A stretch of DNA of 64,000 nt from Tritonibacter litoralis (GCF_009496005.1 NZ_WIBF01000005.1:62001-126000); one strand, 5' to 3'. Shown: positions 7,807 through 17,843, counted from the stretch's first letter. Notes: generated from the letters alone by a model not told the origin. Numbers and translations: made by a program.

Positions 7807-10512
7807 ATGGCCATTCACGACCGCCAAGGCAGCTCTGACACCAACAGGGCTGAACAACAAGACAGGGCTGAAACAGCCAGCGCCGAAAACCCGGCGCGCG
7901 CAGCAGGGAAGACAGGGCAACATCGCACGCCGTTTGGCGCGGCGGGTTTGGACGCACGGCTGTGGCCCCTGCGCCGTCAGCTCTGGCTGACCCGTATCGG
8001 TCTTCTGAGCGAGCAAATCCTGCGGGCCTTCTGGCCTGCGGCGTCGGTTCTGTTCCTGTCACTGGCTGCGGTGATGATTGGCGTCGCGGATTTCCTACCA
8101 ATCGAAGCTTTCTGGGCTGGAAGCGTGGCACTTGGCCTGTCTTTGCTGGCGGCCATCATCTGGGGGCTGCGCAATCTGCGCTGGCCCAGCTGGCAGCGAA
8201 CCCAGGACCATCTGGATAAAACCCTCAAAGGTCGCCCAATTGCGGCTCTGTTGGATGATCAGGCCATCGGGCGCGGCGATGCGGCGTCCTCTGAATTGTG
8301 GCGCCTGCATCAGGCGCGCATGGCCAAACGCGCCCAAGCGGCAAACGCGCCTGCGCCCAATTTGCGACTGGCGGCGGCCGACCCCTTTGGCATTCGGTTT
8401 ATGGCGCTGACATTGTTTCTGGTGGCGCTGCTCTTTGGCTCGATCCTGCATGTGGGCAACCTGCGCCAAATGGCACCGGGAACCCAGCAGGCCCAGATCG
8501 GCCCCACCTGGGAAGGCTGGCTGGAGCCGCCCCATTATACTGGCCTGCCGGTTCTGTACCTTGCCGATCAACCAGGCAGCCGCTTGAACGTGGCCGCAGG
8601 TAGCACGGTAACGCTCAGGTTTTATGGCGAAATTGGCGATCTCACACTGGCCGAAACCGTCTCAGGCCGCACCGATGCGCTGCCATCTGCCGCTGACCCG
8701 GAACAGCGGTTTGAAGTGACACAAAGCGGTGTGATTGAAATTCAGGGCCCCGGCGGTCACAGCTGGCAGGTCACCCTGTTGCCGGACACGCCCCCGCAGG
8801 TCTCTGTCGCCGCAGAGCCCGAGGCCTCTGTGGATGGCAGTATGGAGATGCCGTTTACCGGACAGGATGATTACGGCATCGAACGCGGGCAGGTGACGAT
8901 TGACCTCGACCTCCTGGCGCTGGAGCGCAGCCACGGGCTGGCGGCGGACCCAGACCCGCGTGCCCCAATTGTTCTGGACCTGCCGCTGCCGCTGACCGGT
9001 GACCGGCGGGAGTTTACCGAAGTGCTGACCGACAATTTCGCGCAGCACCCCTGGGCCAATATGCCCATGGTCTATACCTTCATGGTCGAAGACGCTGCGG
9101 GCCAAACGGGACAAAGCGCGGGCTTTGGCGCGCCCTTGGCCACCCGACGGTTTTTCGATCCAATGGCGGCGGCAATCATTGAACAGCGCCGCGACCTTCT
9201 GTGGACGCGCGCCAATGCCCCCCGGATTACCCAGATCCTGCGCACTTTGACCCACCGGCCCAAAGATCTGTTCCGTGACAGCGGCGATTACCTGCGCCTA
9301 CGCGCAATCCTGCGGCGGCTGGAAACCTATGTGACACAGGCCGGAGCTGACGGGCTGCAAGAACCTCAGCAGGAAGAGATTGCCGCCGCTCTGTGGGATC
9401 TGGCGATCGAGTTGGAAGAGGGCGACATCGGCGACGCGCTGGAACGGATGCGCCGTGCACAGGACCGACTTAGCCAGGCGATGCGCGATGGGGCATCAGA
9501 ACAAGAAATCGCCGAACTGATGCAGGAGCTGCGCGAGGCGACCCAGGATTACCTGCGCCAGTTGCAGCGCCAGGCCGACGCAGAGGCCGAGGATCTGGAT
9601 CCGGGTGAGCGGGCGGAAAACACGCTTGAGCTCAGCCAGGACGACCTGCAGGCGATGATGGACCGGATCCAGGAGCTGATGGAACAGGGCCGCATGGCCG
9701 AAGCGGAGCAGGCTCTGCGTGAATTCCAGCAGATGATGGAAAACATGCAGGTCACGCAGGGCCAGCCGGGGCAGGGCAATTCTCCCGGTGATCAAGCCAT
9801 GCAAGGCCTGGCAGAGACGCTGCGCGAGCAACAGGGCCTGTCGGATCAGGCCTTCCGCGATCTGCAGGAACAGTTCAATCCCAATGCGCAATCCGGTGAA
9901 AGCAGCCAGAATGAAGGTCGCAACGGCGGTCAGGGCCGCGGCCAAAGCCATGAACCGGGCCAAAGCCCTGATGGTCAAAGCGCCGAAGGCCAAGAGGGCG
10001 AGGGTGGCCAAGGCGCGCCGCAGTCGGGTCAGCAGCAATCACTGGCAGACCGTCAACAACAGCTGCGCGACGAGCTGCAGCGCCAGCAGGATGGTTTGCC
10101 CTTTGGCAGCTCACCCGAAGGCCAAGACACGCGCGAAGCGCTGGACCGGGCGGGCCGTGCCATGGAAAACGCCGAGGATGCGCTGCGGCAAGGTGACATG
10201 GCCGAAGCGCTGGATCGCCAGTCCGAGGCGATGGAAGCCCTGCGTGACGGTATGCGCTCCTTGGGCGAAGCGATGGCACAACAGGAAAGCGCACCGGGCA
10301 ATCAGGGGCAAAACAGCCAGCAATCCAGATCAGAGAGCACCGACCCGCTGGGGCGTGGCAACCGGGGTGCCAGCCAGGGAGGCACCATTGGTGATGAACA
10401 GGCCTATCGCCGGGCATGGGATCTGCTCGAAGACATCCGCCGCCGCTCAGGCGATCAAAACCGCAGTGAAAGCGAACGCAATTACCTGCAGCGCCTGCTG
10501 GACCGGTTTTAA
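7807..10512 (+). CDS. DUF4175 family membrane protein (TIGR02302-type), 901 aa
   Basis: A large protein with two adjacent membrane segments near residues 75-120 and one near 200-215, then a long exported or extended region. The part after about residue 520 is very rich in Q, E and G and strongly helical (LQRQADAEAEDLDPGER, then repeated QGQ/GQS). This architecture is that of the alphaproteobacterial DUF4175 / TIGR02302 family, whose biochemical role is not established. It follows lysA by 37 bp and so probably shares its transcript. The Q/G-rich low-complexity stretch (about 690-790) is typical of the family and not a sequence artefact. The start ATG at 7807 follows GGAGGCAACGCC. Confidence 0.88.
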   Translation: MAIHDRQGSSDTNRAEQQDRAETASAENPARAAGKTGQHRTPFGAAGLDARLWPLRRQLWLTRIGLLSEQILRAFWPAASVLFLSLAAVMIGVADFLPIEAFWAGSVALGLSLLAAIIWGLRNLRWPSWQRTQDHLDKTLKGRPIAALLDDQAIGRGDAASSELWRLHQARMAKRAQAANAPAPNLRLAAADPFGIRFMALTLFLVALLFGSILHVGNLRQMAPGTQQAQIGPTWEGWLEPPHYTGLPVLYLADQPGSRLNVAAGSTVTLRFYGEIGDLTLAETVSGRTDALPSAADPEQRFEVTQSGVIEIQGPGGHSWQVTLLPDTPPQVSVAAEPEASVDGSMEMPFTGQDDYGIERGQVTIDLDLLALERSHGLAADPDPRAPIVLDLPLPLTGDRREFTEVLTDNFAQHPWANMPMVYTFMVEDAAGQTGQSAGFGAPLATRRFFDPMAAAIIEQRRDLLWTRANAPRITQILRTLTHRPKDLFRDSGDYLRLRAILRRLETYVTQAGADGLQEPQQEEIAAALWDLAIELEEGDIGDALERMRRAQDRLSQAMRDGASEQEIAELMQELREATQDYLRQLQRQADAEAEDLDPGERAENTLELSQDDLQAMMDRIQELMEQGRMAEAEQALREFQQMMENMQVTQGQPGQGNSPGDQAMQGLAETLREQQGLSDQAFRDLQEQFNPNAQSGESSQNEGRNGGQGRGQSHEPGQSPDGQSAEGQEGEGGQGAPQSGQQQSLADRQQQLRDELQRQQDGLPFGSSPEGQDTREALDRAGRAMENAEDALRQGDMAEALDRQSEAMEALRDGMRSLGEAMAQQESAPGNQGQNSQQSRSESTDPLGRGNRGASQGGTIGDEQAYRRAWDLLEDIRRRSGDQNRSESERNYLQRLLDRF

Positions 10513-10527
10513 CCGGAACCAGTTAGA

Positions 10528-11460
10528 TTATTCCGCAGGGGCGGGTTGCTGGGCCAATTGTTCAACCTGCGTGTGCAGCCACACGCGGGTTTCATTGACC
10601 CAATCCACATAGGATTCCAGATAGGGGGCCGCCTCTGGCACTTGGGCCGCTAGGGTTCCAGCATTCTGATAGATCAACGCCGCGCCCACAGCCAACAGGA
10701 TCACAATGGTAAACCCGCGCAGAAAGCCACTGCGCTGCCGTGGAGCCATCTCGTCATAGGCCAGCGCCTCCGCGGGGCCTGGGACTTCATAATTGCCCTT
10801 AAGCGTCGAGTTGATCTCTTCAATATCGGGCAACAACCCGCGGCGCGATCCCGGTAGATCCTCTGAAGGCTCATCAGGGTCTTCGCCACGCAACCGCGCC
10901 ATACGCTCGCGGGTTTGCTGTGCGCGATGCGCGGTGTCATCCACCGATACCGCATCCAACCCCAGTTCAGGCTGCGTCTCCACGCCTGTCGCTTCAGCGG
11001 CCCGCAGCGCGGCTTCCCGTTCGGCTTCGGCGCGCAAGATATCCTTGACCGAAGTATCAAGCCCCCGGCCGCTGCGTTCTGGTTGAACGACAGGGACCTC
11101 TTCGGCATCGGCCTCATCAGGTTCCGGCTCAGGAGGTGGGGTTGCAAAATCTTCTTGCGGTGGATCCAGATCGTCGTCTGCATCAAAATCACTGTCTGCA
11201 ACAGGGGCTTCTAAAGCTTCATCCTGGTCCAGATCCTCTTCTGGGACCGCTGACGGCACATTCTCAGGTTCAGCCTCAAGTGCGGGTTCAGCCGCAACGG
11301 GCTCCTCTTTTGGCGCTGGCGCTTGCAGCTCGTCCACATAGGGGCCGTCTTGAAACCACGTCGATCCGCAATTGGAACACTGCACATCCCGCCCCTCAGG
11401 GGGGATCACATCATCGGGCACCTCATATTGGGCCCCGCAATTGGGACATGTCAGACGCAT
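10528..11460 (-). CDS. Zinc-ribbon domain membrane protein
   Basis: A 310-residue protein. The N-terminus MRLTCPNCGAQYEVPDD with CSNCGSTWFQ is an MJ0042-type zinc ribbon with two CxxC pairs. It is followed by a long acidic, proline-rich linker (about residues 45-200) and a single membrane segment near 252-275 (TIVILLAVGAALIYQN), with a short C-terminal tail. Such proteins are common in alphaproteobacteria and have no settled function. It converges with the DUF4175 gene (15 bp apart) and diverges from ftsE. The acidic linker gives it very low predicted pI. Confidence 0.88.
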   Translation of the reverse strand: MRLTCPNCGAQYEVPDDVIPPEGRDVQCSNCGSTWFQDGPYVDELQAPAPKEEPVAAEPALEAEPENVPSAVPEEDLDQDEALEAPVADSDFDADDDLDPPQEDFATPPPEPEPDEADAEEVPVVQPERSGRGLDTSVKDILRAEAEREAALRAAEATGVETQPELGLDAVSVDDTAHRAQQTRERMARLRGEDPDEPSEDLPGSRRGLLPDIEEINSTLKGNYEVPGPAEALAYDEMAPRQRSGFLRGFTIVILLAVGAALIYQNAGTLAAQVPEAAPYLESYVDWVNETRVWLHTQVEQLAQQPAPAE

Positions 11461-11672
11461 CTGTCTCTCCTCACTCGCAGATGGTCTCAGCGCTCACCAC
11501 CTTTGATTTTCCAGAAATCATAAGCATTTCCAACACATCGCGAAAGGCACAAATGCCCAAGCCCGGTTCCAATGGGGCGCATCGCGCCCTCAGTGGGACA
11601 CCAGGGCCACAGCAACCATTGAAACCCGCTCCGGCCTGGGGCACAACGGGCGGGTATTTTGAGGGAGCAGCC

Positions 11673-12350
11673 GTGATCGAGCTGGACAATATAGCCTATA
11701 ATTATGGCGGAGGAGAGCTGCTGAGCAATGTCTCGGTCGAGCTTGCGCCGGGGTCGTTTTATTTCCTGACCGGGCCGTCCGGGGCGGGAAAAACCACATT
11801 GCTGAAGCTCTGCTATGGCGCGCTGGCCCCCACCGCAGGCCGGGTGCGTGCCTTTAACATGGATGTGAACGGTCTGGACCGGGACCAGATGGCCTATTTA
11901 CGCCGTCGGGTTGGCGTGGTGCATCAGGACTGCCGGTTTCTGGACCATTTGCCGCTGATCGAAAACATCGCGCTGCCCCTTACCGTATCGGGCAAAGACC
12001 TGAGCCAGGAAGAGGCCAACCTGCGCGAACTCCTGAATTGGGTGGGCCTGTCAGACCGCGCCCATGCGCTGCCGCCGGAATTGTCGGGCGGTGAACGCCA
12101 ACGGGCGGCCTTGGCCCGTGCGGTGATCCTGTCACCGGATGTGATCATCGCCGATGAGCCCACTGGCAACGTGGACTGGGAAATGTCGCAACGGCTTCTG
12201 CGTCTGCTGGTCGAGCTGAATAACATGGGCAAGACGATCCTTGTTGCGACCCATGATCTGCCCCTGATCCGCGCGGCCAAAAACCAGGTGCAGGCGCGGG
12301 TCTTGCGGATTTCGAACCGGCAGCTGACCCTGGCGGGGGTCGACCTATGA
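11673..12350 (+). CDS. ftsE: Cell division ABC ATPase FtsE
   Basis: A 225-residue ABC ATPase with Walker A GPSGAGKTT (34-42), signature LSGGERQR (137-144) and Walker B VIIADEPTG (157-165). With FtsX it forms the divisome complex that activates peptidoglycan hydrolases. The start is GTG at 11673, preceded by GGGAG; the open frame extends much further upstream but that stretch has no family character. It overlaps ftsX by four bases (ATGA), which implies translational coupling. Confidence 0.95.
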   Translation: MIELDNIAYNYGGGELLSNVSVELAPGSFYFLTGPSGAGKTTLLKLCYGALAPTAGRVRAFNMDVNGLDRDQMAYLRRRVGVVHQDCRFLDHLPLIENIALPLTVSGKDLSQEEANLRELLNWVGLSDRAHALPPELSGGERQRAALARAVILSPDVIIADEPTGNVDWEMSQRLLRLLVELNNMGKTILVATHDLPLIRAAKNQVQARVLRISNRQLTLAGVDL

Positions 12351-13237
12351 GCGCACGCAACCTGATCCTTGGCGATGCCCAGGCCGACCGCGTGGTGCCC
12401 CCCAGCGGCTTTACCGCACAGCTGACCCTGTTTGTAGCGGGCGCGATGGCCTTTCTGACCGTTTTTGCGCTGGCGCTATCCGTCGCCTCTGGCCGTCTGG
12501 CAGATCGCTGGGCGGATGAACTGGCGGGTGCTGCAACCTTGCGCATCAATGCACCGGCAGACCAGCGTCAGGCCCAGACCGAGGCGGCAGTGACCATTCT
12601 GAACCAGACCCCGGGCGTGGCGAATGTGCGGGTCATCACCCCCGAAGAACAGGCCGCCATGCTGTCGCCCTGGTTCGGGTCCGATCTGCCCATCGACAGC
12701 CTGCCGGTGCCGCAATTGGTGGAGGTTCTGGCCGCAAACCCACCCTATGACGCCACCGGTCTGCGCCTGCGCCTTCAGGCCGAGGTGCCGGGTGCCGTTC
12801 TGGATGACCACACCCGCTGGCGTGAACCGCTGGTGGATGCGGCCCGTGCGCTACGCCGTCTGGCGGTGGTGTCCATCCTGCTGATCGGTGGTGCCACGGC
12901 GGCGATGATTACCCTGGCGGCCAATGCGGCACTGGCCGCCAATTCCCAAGTGATCGAGGTCTTGCGCCTGGTCGGCGCCATGGACACCTATATCGCCCAA
13001 GCCTTTATCCGCCGCTTTACACTGCGCGCGCTTCTGGGGGCGGCCGTTGGCGTTGCCTGTGGCATGATCGGTGTTCTGCTGCTGCCCGCCGCGTCCGAAG
13101 AAGGCGGCTTCCTCACCGGGCTTGGCTTTTCCGGCCTCAGCTGGCTCTTGCCGCTGGCCATTCCTCCCCTCGGCGCGCTTGTGGCTTTTGTTGCCACCAG
13201 CCGCGCCGCCAAGAAACGACTGGGAGAGCTGACGTGA
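12347..13237 (+). CDS. ftsX: Cell division protein FtsX
   Basis: A 296-residue permease-like protein with a cytoplasmic N-terminus, a membrane segment near residues 25-48, a periplasmic loop (about 50-165) and three further segments near 175-195, 220-245 and 262-288. This matches FtsX topology. Residues such as RLVGAMDTYIAQAF are the conserved FtsX C-terminal core. It is coupled to ftsE upstream and to plsC downstream by four-base overlaps, so the three genes form one translational unit linking division and membrane lipid synthesis. Confidence 0.95.
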   Translation: MSARNLILGDAQADRVVPPSGFTAQLTLFVAGAMAFLTVFALALSVASGRLADRWADELAGAATLRINAPADQRQAQTEAAVTILNQTPGVANVRVITPEEQAAMLSPWFGSDLPIDSLPVPQLVEVLAANPPYDATGLRLRLQAEVPGAVLDDHTRWREPLVDAARALRRLAVVSILLIGGATAAMITLAANAALAANSQVIEVLRLVGAMDTYIAQAFIRRFTLRALLGAAVGVACGMIGVLLLPAASEEGGFLTGLGFSGLSWLLPLAIPPLGALVAFVATSRAAKKRLGELT

Positions 13238-13980
13238 TCCTCTTTCAATGGCTGCGCTCGCTGGTGTTTGTGGTGCAGATCTATGCCATGATGCTGATCC
13301 TCGGCATCCTCTTTGCCCCATTGGCGCTGGTCTCCAAATCGGGCGCCAAATTCGCCTGCAAGGTCTATTGCGCCTGGGTCCTGTGGTCAGCGCGCTGGAT
13401 GGTCGGGATCAAGACCGAGATCCGCGGCACCATCCCCACGAATGAGGTTGTGGTGGCCTCCAAACACCAAAGCTTTCTGGATATTTTGATCCTTTTTGGC
13501 CATATGCCCTGGCCCAAATTCATTATGAAACGCGAATTAATGTGGACCCCGGTGATTGGCCTTTATGCCAAACGGCTGGGCTGTGTTCCGGTGAACCGCG
13601 GCAAGGGCGGCGCAGCCATCGCCAAGATGGTGCAGGATGTCGCCAAAGAGTTCGCCGAACCCGGCCAGCTGGTGATCTATCCGCAAGGAACACGTGTGGC
13701 ACCCGGGGCACACAAACCCTATAAGATCGGCGCAGCGGTACTTTACGAACAATTGAACCAGCCTTGTATTCCAGTTGCCACAAACGTCGGTCTATTTTGG
13801 CCCCGCACTGGGATCCTGCGCAAACCCGGCACGGCGGTGGTTGAATTTCTCGACCCGATCCCGGCCGGTCTGCCCAAGCCCGACTTTATGAAGATATTGG
13901 AAGACCGGGTCGAGGCCCGCTCTAATGCACTAATGAAAGAAGCAGGGTTTGACCCAAATGGACTACATCAACACAATTGA
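13234..13980 (+). CDS. plsC: 1-acyl-sn-glycerol-3-phosphate acyltransferase
   Basis: A 248-residue membrane-associated acyltransferase that makes phosphatidic acid from lysophosphatidic acid. The HxxxxD catalytic motif is His78-Asp83 (KHQSFLDI), and the substrate motif is PQGTR in place of the more usual PEGTR. An N-terminal hydrophobic segment (about 10-35) anchors it. It overlaps ftsX by four bases and overlaps the start of the next gene by 23 bases. Confidence 0.93.
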   Translation: MILFQWLRSLVFVVQIYAMMLILGILFAPLALVSKSGAKFACKVYCAWVLWSARWMVGIKTEIRGTIPTNEVVVASKHQSFLDILILFGHMPWPKFIMKRELMWTPVIGLYAKRLGCVPVNRGKGGAAIAKMVQDVAKEFAEPGQLVIYPQGTRVAPGAHKPYKIGAAVLYEQLNQPCIPVATNVGLFWPRTGILRKPGTAVVEFLDPIPAGLPKPDFMKILEDRVEARSNALMKEAGFDPNGLHQHN

Positions 13981-14563
13981 TCAGCTTGAGGCGATTTACG
14001 GAAAACCGGGAGCGCCATCGTTACGTAAAGTGGTGCCCCAAATGACGCCACTGTATCGCAAATGGATTATGGCGTCGCGGTTTTGCGTGCTGACCACGGT
14101 CGGCCCCGAAGGCACCGATGGCAGCCCGCGCGGCGATGAAGGCCCGGTGGTGATGGAGCTGGATGCCAAAACCCTGGCGTTGCCTGATTGGCGTGGGAAC
14201 AACCGCATCGACAGCTTGCGCAATATCGTGCGGGATAACCGCGTGTCGCTGATGTTTATGGTGCCGGGGTCCAACAATGTGATCCGCGTCAATGGCACAG
14301 CCCAGCTGACCGATGACGCCGAATTGCGTGCCCGGTTTGAGAAACACGACAAACAACCCGCCACCGTGATTGTGATCACCATCGCCGAGATCTACTCTCA
14401 ATGCGCCCGCGCCCTGATCCGCTCCAAAACCTGGACCAGCGGCGATGAAAGCGCCGATCTGCCGACCGTAGGCCAACTGCTGGCCGAAGCCACGGATGGC
14501 GCTGAAGGCGGCGAAACCTACGACCGCGAATGGGGCCCGCGCGCAGCCAAAACCATGTGGTAA
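13958..14563 (+). CDS. FMN-dependent PPOX-type flavoprotein (MSMEG_1061-like)
   Basis: A 201-residue protein of the pyridoxamine 5'-phosphate oxidase-like split-barrel fold. The pattern RFCVLTTVGPEGTDGSPRGD and the WRGNNRIDSLRNI segment are those of the MSMEG_1061 group of flavin-dependent oxidoreductases of unknown substrate. The ATG at 13958 lies inside the end of plsC, so the gene is the last member of the ftsE-ftsX-plsC transcript. It probably binds FMN and is cytoplasmic. The substrate cannot be assigned. Confidence 0.87.
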   Translation: MDYINTIDQLEAIYGKPGAPSLRKVVPQMTPLYRKWIMASRFCVLTTVGPEGTDGSPRGDEGPVVMELDAKTLALPDWRGNNRIDSLRNIVRDNRVSLMFMVPGSNNVIRVNGTAQLTDDAELRARFEKHDKQPATVIVITIAEIYSQCARALIRSKTWTSGDESADLPTVGQLLAEATDGAEGGETYDREWGPRAAKTMW

Positions 14564-14784
14564 ACGTGATGCGACTGGGGGCGATCATCCAATCTTGCCA
14601 CGCCATGTGATCAATGTACAATGGCTTGCGCAGGCGGAAAGTATTGCCCTCAGAAAAAATAGAAATTTGATAAATTGCAGTTATGCAACAAAATGGCGAA
14701 TGCGATCAGATTCAATCTGTTTACGGTTGTTTGATTGAGAGTTATCTGCGACATCGCCTCCAAATTTGCAATCGGAGGGGATTA

Positions 14785-15168
14785 ATGTTGAAGAAATTCA
14801 CTGCAGGAATATTTGTCAGCGCTTTGGTGCTGTCTGGCTGCGCGGAAAAGAGTGAGAACGTGGGGGAAGCCTATGTGTCTCCTTTGGCCTTTCAAAGCAT
14901 GAGTTGCAAGCAGATCGGTCAGGAGGCGCGACGTGTGAGCGCCCGTGCGTCAACTGTGGCAGGTGTGCAGGATAAGAATGCCAACAATGATGCGGTAGCC
15001 ACTGGCGTTGCGCTTGTACTGTTTTTCCCAGCCGCGTTCTTTATCAAGGGAAACAAGGAAAATGCGGCTGAGTTGGCGCGTCTCAAAGGGGAATTGACCG
15101 CGCTGGAGCAAGCCGCCAACGCCAAGAATTGCGGTATCGAATTTGCCGAGAAGCCTGCCAATTCCTAA
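14785..15168 (+). CDS. Small lipoprotein of unknown function (127 aa)
   Basis: The ATG at 14785 follows a strong GGAGGGG. A signal with lipobox LSGC (Cys19) is followed by a conserved-looking MSCKQIGQEARRVSARA helix, a hydrophobic segment DAVATGVALVLFFPAAFFIKG near residues 73-93 and a charged helix with a second Cys (KNCGIEF). The pattern of a lipoprotein with an internal membrane-like segment and a C-terminal ELARLKGE helix recurs in proteobacteria, but I cannot name a function. It stands alone between the ftsEX group and a minus-strand unknown gene, with a 221-bp leader. Confidence 0.8.
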   Translation: MLKKFTAGIFVSALVLSGCAEKSENVGEAYVSPLAFQSMSCKQIGQEARRVSARASTVAGVQDKNANNDAVATGVALVLFFPAAFFIKGNKENAAELARLKGELTALEQAANAKNCGIEFAEKPANS

Positions 15169-15227
15169 TTGCCGAAAACGATAACTTCAGGCATTATCCC
15201 GCCTTTTGGGTGATATTGCATCAGGCG

Positions 15228-15752
15228 TCATCGCGGAAGAGGGGCGCGCGCATAGCTTAAAGAACTCCCCGCGCGTTCTCCCAAATCTGGATAGGCAAAT
15301 GAGTAAATGCCCCAACGTTCGGCTGATTGAACCGCGCCAGTCATCCACGCTGTCGCAAGCTCTGCACGGCCTAATTGGGACTTAGAATCAAACTGCAACT
15401 CAGGAAAGCGCTGCGGTGCAAAAGCGTTGACCAAATCGCGCAATTCTGCGGCCTCATCGTGGTCCAGAGCAAAAGGCGCGAAGGTACTTATTGTGCAACG
15501 CGTGGCATCAACACTCAGAATACTGCCAGATACGTCGTCCAACCATCCTTGGGATTCGCCAAATGGATGCCACTCATCTAGGTTTTGACGAAGCTCTTCC
15601 GCCAAATCTTCCGAATAGGGCGGCAGGCAATAGTGCGAGAACAACCACATAATCCGCTCCGCACGACTGTCACGCGGCCAAAGCCGTGATGCTCCGAAAA
15701 GGCCAATCCCAAAGCTAGTCAAAATAAAAAGAGTGAATGTAATCTTGCTCAA
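15228..15752 (-). CDS. Hypothetical protein, N-terminal membrane anchor (174 aa)
   Basis: The best start is TTG at 15752, with AAGGG six bases upstream (MSKITFTLFILTSFGIGLFG). The first 20 residues are a hydrophobic anchor or signal; the rest is soluble, with a single Cys near 43 (HYCLPPYS) and another at about 86 (TRCTIS). I do not recognise a family. It lies immediately downstream of the lpd terminator on the same strand, so it could be read through weakly from the suc operon or have its own promoter. Confidence 0.65.
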   Translation of the reverse strand: MSKITFTLFILTSFGIGLFGASRLWPRDSRAERIMWLFSHYCLPPYSEDLAEELRQNLDEWHPFGESQGWLDDVSGSILSVDATRCTISTFAPFALDHDEAAELRDLVNAFAPQRFPELQFDSKSQLGRAELATAWMTGAVQSAERWGIYSFAYPDLGERAGSSLSYARAPLPR

Positions 15753-15771
15753 ACGAAGCCCTTGCGACGAA

Positions 15772-15801
15772 AAAGCCCGCTCGAAAAACTGAGCGGGCTT
15801 T
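15772..15801 (-). terminator. Rho-independent terminator after lpd
   Basis: Arms AAAGCCCGCTC and GAGCGGGCTTT form an 11-bp stem. In the minus direction it continues into a T-run (TTTTTCGTCG). It lies between the lpd stop and the start of the next unknown gene. Confidence 0.9.
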
Positions 15802-15814
15802 GCTGTGTATAGAC

Positions 15815-17209
15815 TTACGCGTGGATCGCGCCGTCGCCGCAGGCCAGTGCGGCTTCACGCACGGCTTCGGAATAGGTCGGGTGGGCGTGGCAGGTCAGGG
15901 CGATATCCTCGGCAGAGGCGCCAAATTCCATCGCCACGCAGATCTCGTGGATCATGTCACCGGCGGCGGGGCCAATGATTGCGGCACCCAGCACACGGTC
16001 GGTTTCCGCATCCGCGATGATTTTCACAAAACCATCGGCCTGACCAACGGCCTTGGCGCGGCCATTGCCCATGAAGGAGAATTTGCCAACCTTGATCTTG
16101 CGACCTTCGGCCTTCAGCGCGTCCTCGGTGGCGCCCACATTGGCCACTTCCGGCGTGGTGTAGACCACGCCTGGGATCACGCCATAATTCACATGACCAT
16201 GCTTACCCGCGATCACCTCGGCCACGGCCATGCCTTCGTCTTCCGCCTTATGCGCCAGCATCGGACCTTCGATCACGTCGCCAATGGCATAGATGCCGGG
16301 AACATTGGTGGCCCAATGGGCGTCCGTCGCGATCTGGCCGCGCTCGGTCAGTTTGACACCCAATGCGTCGAGACCCAGCCCCGCGGCAAAAGGCTTACGA
16401 CCGGTGGCAACCAACACTACGTCGGCGTCGATCACTTCCTCATCGCCGCCTTTCTTGGGCTGGTATTTAACCTTGGCTTTGGTCTTGGTCGCATCTACGC
16501 CCTGAACCGCAGCACCCATGATGAAGGTGAGGCCCTGCTTTTCCAGGATCTTCTTGAAGGAGCGTTGAACGTCCTTGTCCATGCCGGGGCAGACCGCGTC
16601 CATGTATTCAACCACGGTGACCTCGGACCCCAGACGCGCATAGACCGAGCCAAGCTCCAGTCCAATGACGCCCGCGCCGATGACAACCATCTTCTTTGGC
16701 ACTTTTGGCAAGCTCAGCGCGCCGGTCGAGTCGACAACAACGCCCGTTTCATTGTCCACGGTCACACCGGGCAGGGACGAGGGAACCGAGCCGGAGGCGA
16801 TCACGATGTTTTTGGTCGCGTAGGTCTCATCACCGACCTTGACCTGACCGGCGGCCGGGATCGAGGCCCAGCCTTTCAGCCAGTCGATCTTGTTCTTCTT
16901 CATCAGGAACTCAATACCGCCGGTGTTCTGGCCGATGACCTCATCCTTATAGGATTTCATCTGGTTCCAATCGACCGAAGGCGATTTGCCTTTGAGGCCC
17001 ATCTTGGCAAAGTTATGCTCTGCCTCATGCAGCTGGTGCGTCGCGTGCAGCAGCGCCTTGGAGGGGATACAGCCCACATTCAGGCAGGTGCCGCCGAGCG
17101 TCTCACGCCCCTCAACAATTGCGGTTTTCAGGCCCAGCTGGGCGCAGCGAATAGCCGACACATAGCCGCCAGGGCCCGCGCCGATGATGATGACGTCATA
17201 GGATGACAT
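15815..17209 (-). CDS. lpdA: Dihydrolipoyl dehydrogenase (E3)
   Basis: A 464-residue flavoprotein that reoxidises dihydrolipoyl groups with NAD+. The FAD motif GAGPGGY is at 10-16, the redox-active pair is Cys42 and Cys47 in [13 protein letters not shown], the NAD-binding [11 protein letters not shown] is central, and the C-terminal catalytic His is in HAHPTYSEA. It is complete in length. As the last enzyme gene of the minus-strand suc operon it supplies the E3 subunit of the 2-oxoglutarate dehydrogenase complex. A lipoprotein gene is inserted between it and sucB. Confidence 0.97.
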   Translation of the reverse strand: MSSYDVIIIGAGPGGYVSAIRCAQLGLKTAIVEGRETLGGTCLNVGCIPSKALLHATHQLHEAEHNFAKMGLKGKSPSVDWNQMKSYKDEVIGQNTGGIEFLMKKNKIDWLKGWASIPAAGQVKVGDETYATKNIVIASGSVPSSLPGVTVDNETGVVVDSTGALSLPKVPKKMVVIGAGVIGLELGSVYARLGSEVTVVEYMDAVCPGMDKDVQRSFKKILEKQGLTFIMGAAVQGVDATKTKAKVKYQPKKGGDEEVIDADVVLVATGRKPFAAGLGLDALGVKLTERGQIATDAHWATNVPGIYAIGDVIEGPMLAHKAEDEGMAVAEVIAGKHGHVNYGVIPGVVYTTPEVANVGATEDALKAEGRKIKVGKFSFMGNGRAKAVGQADGFVKIIADAETDRVLGAAIIGPAAGDMIHEICVAMEFGASAEDIALTCHAHPTYSEAVREAALACGDGAIHA

Positions 17210-17269
17210 TTTGAATCCCCACCTTTTCTAAAGCGCCGGGTCACCAGCGTCTTGGGTTTCAGGTTGTTT

Positions 17270-17773
17270 TTACTGGTCTGCAAAAACAACGGAACTATCA
17301 CGGTATGCGTAGACATCCTCCGAAGGATCCCTGCGCGATTTTTGAATGCCTGCGGAGATGCTACCAATAAAAGCACCAACCAGGCCACTGGCAGCCGCAG
17401 AAGAGTTGGAGCTCGCGTTGATGTCCGCCAGCGTTTTGTTATAGGGCTCCAAAACCACATGTTTTGTTTCGCCATTGTAGACGCAGGAGACGGACGCGAC
17501 CTGCGTTCGGCCCCCCAATTCAGGAGCTTTCACAATGGCGGGCGTAGTGAAATTCGATTTGAAGCCTTGCCCTGTGAATTCGCATGGCACGCCTGTGATT
17601 TCTTTGCGTACTCCTGTTTCCCGCGTGTGCGTGCGCATGGTGAAAGCCGTGCTGCTGCGCGCTTGCAAGGCTTTGCTGGTTTGGTATTCGATCGGAGGTT
17701 GCTCGATCGTGGTGCCAACACAAGCAGAGAGCGCCGCTAATGCGGGAAAAAGAAAAAGTCGAAAAGAAATCAT
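17270..17773 (-). CDS. Hypothetical lipoprotein between sucB and lpd (167 aa)
   Basis: The N-terminus is a short signal with lipobox LSAC (Cys18: MISFRLFLFPALAALSACVG). The mature part has two Cys (CEFTG and VSCVYN) that could pair, and a hydrophobic, Ser/Ala/Gly-rich stretch near 125-145 (NSSAAASGLVGAFIGSISAG) that could insert in a membrane. I cannot assign a family. It sits inside the suc operon, same strand, so it should be co-transcribed with the 2-oxoglutarate dehydrogenase genes. Confidence 0.75.
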   Translation of the reverse strand: MISFRLFLFPALAALSACVGTTIEQPPIEYQTSKALQARSSTAFTMRTHTRETGVRKEITGVPCEFTGQGFKSNFTTPAIVKAPELGGRTQVASVSCVYNGETKHVVLEPYNKTLADINASSNSSAAASGLVGAFIGSISAGIQKSRRDPSEDVYAYRDSSVVFADQ

Positions 17774-17843
17774 TGGGTCGTCCGTTCAAGTTTTTTTGTG
17801 TCCCTGCTCCAAAAATGTGGAGCAGGGAAGGGCGTAATTTGAT

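Noticed and set aside
15800-17206. 468-codon plus-strand frame opposite lpdA
   Set aside because: A shadow of lpdA with no start signal.
17801-17828. Hairpin TCCCTGCTCC / GGAGCAGGGA after sucB
   Set aside because: A good stem, but the minus direction continues into A-rich sequence, so it is not a typical terminator; role unclear.
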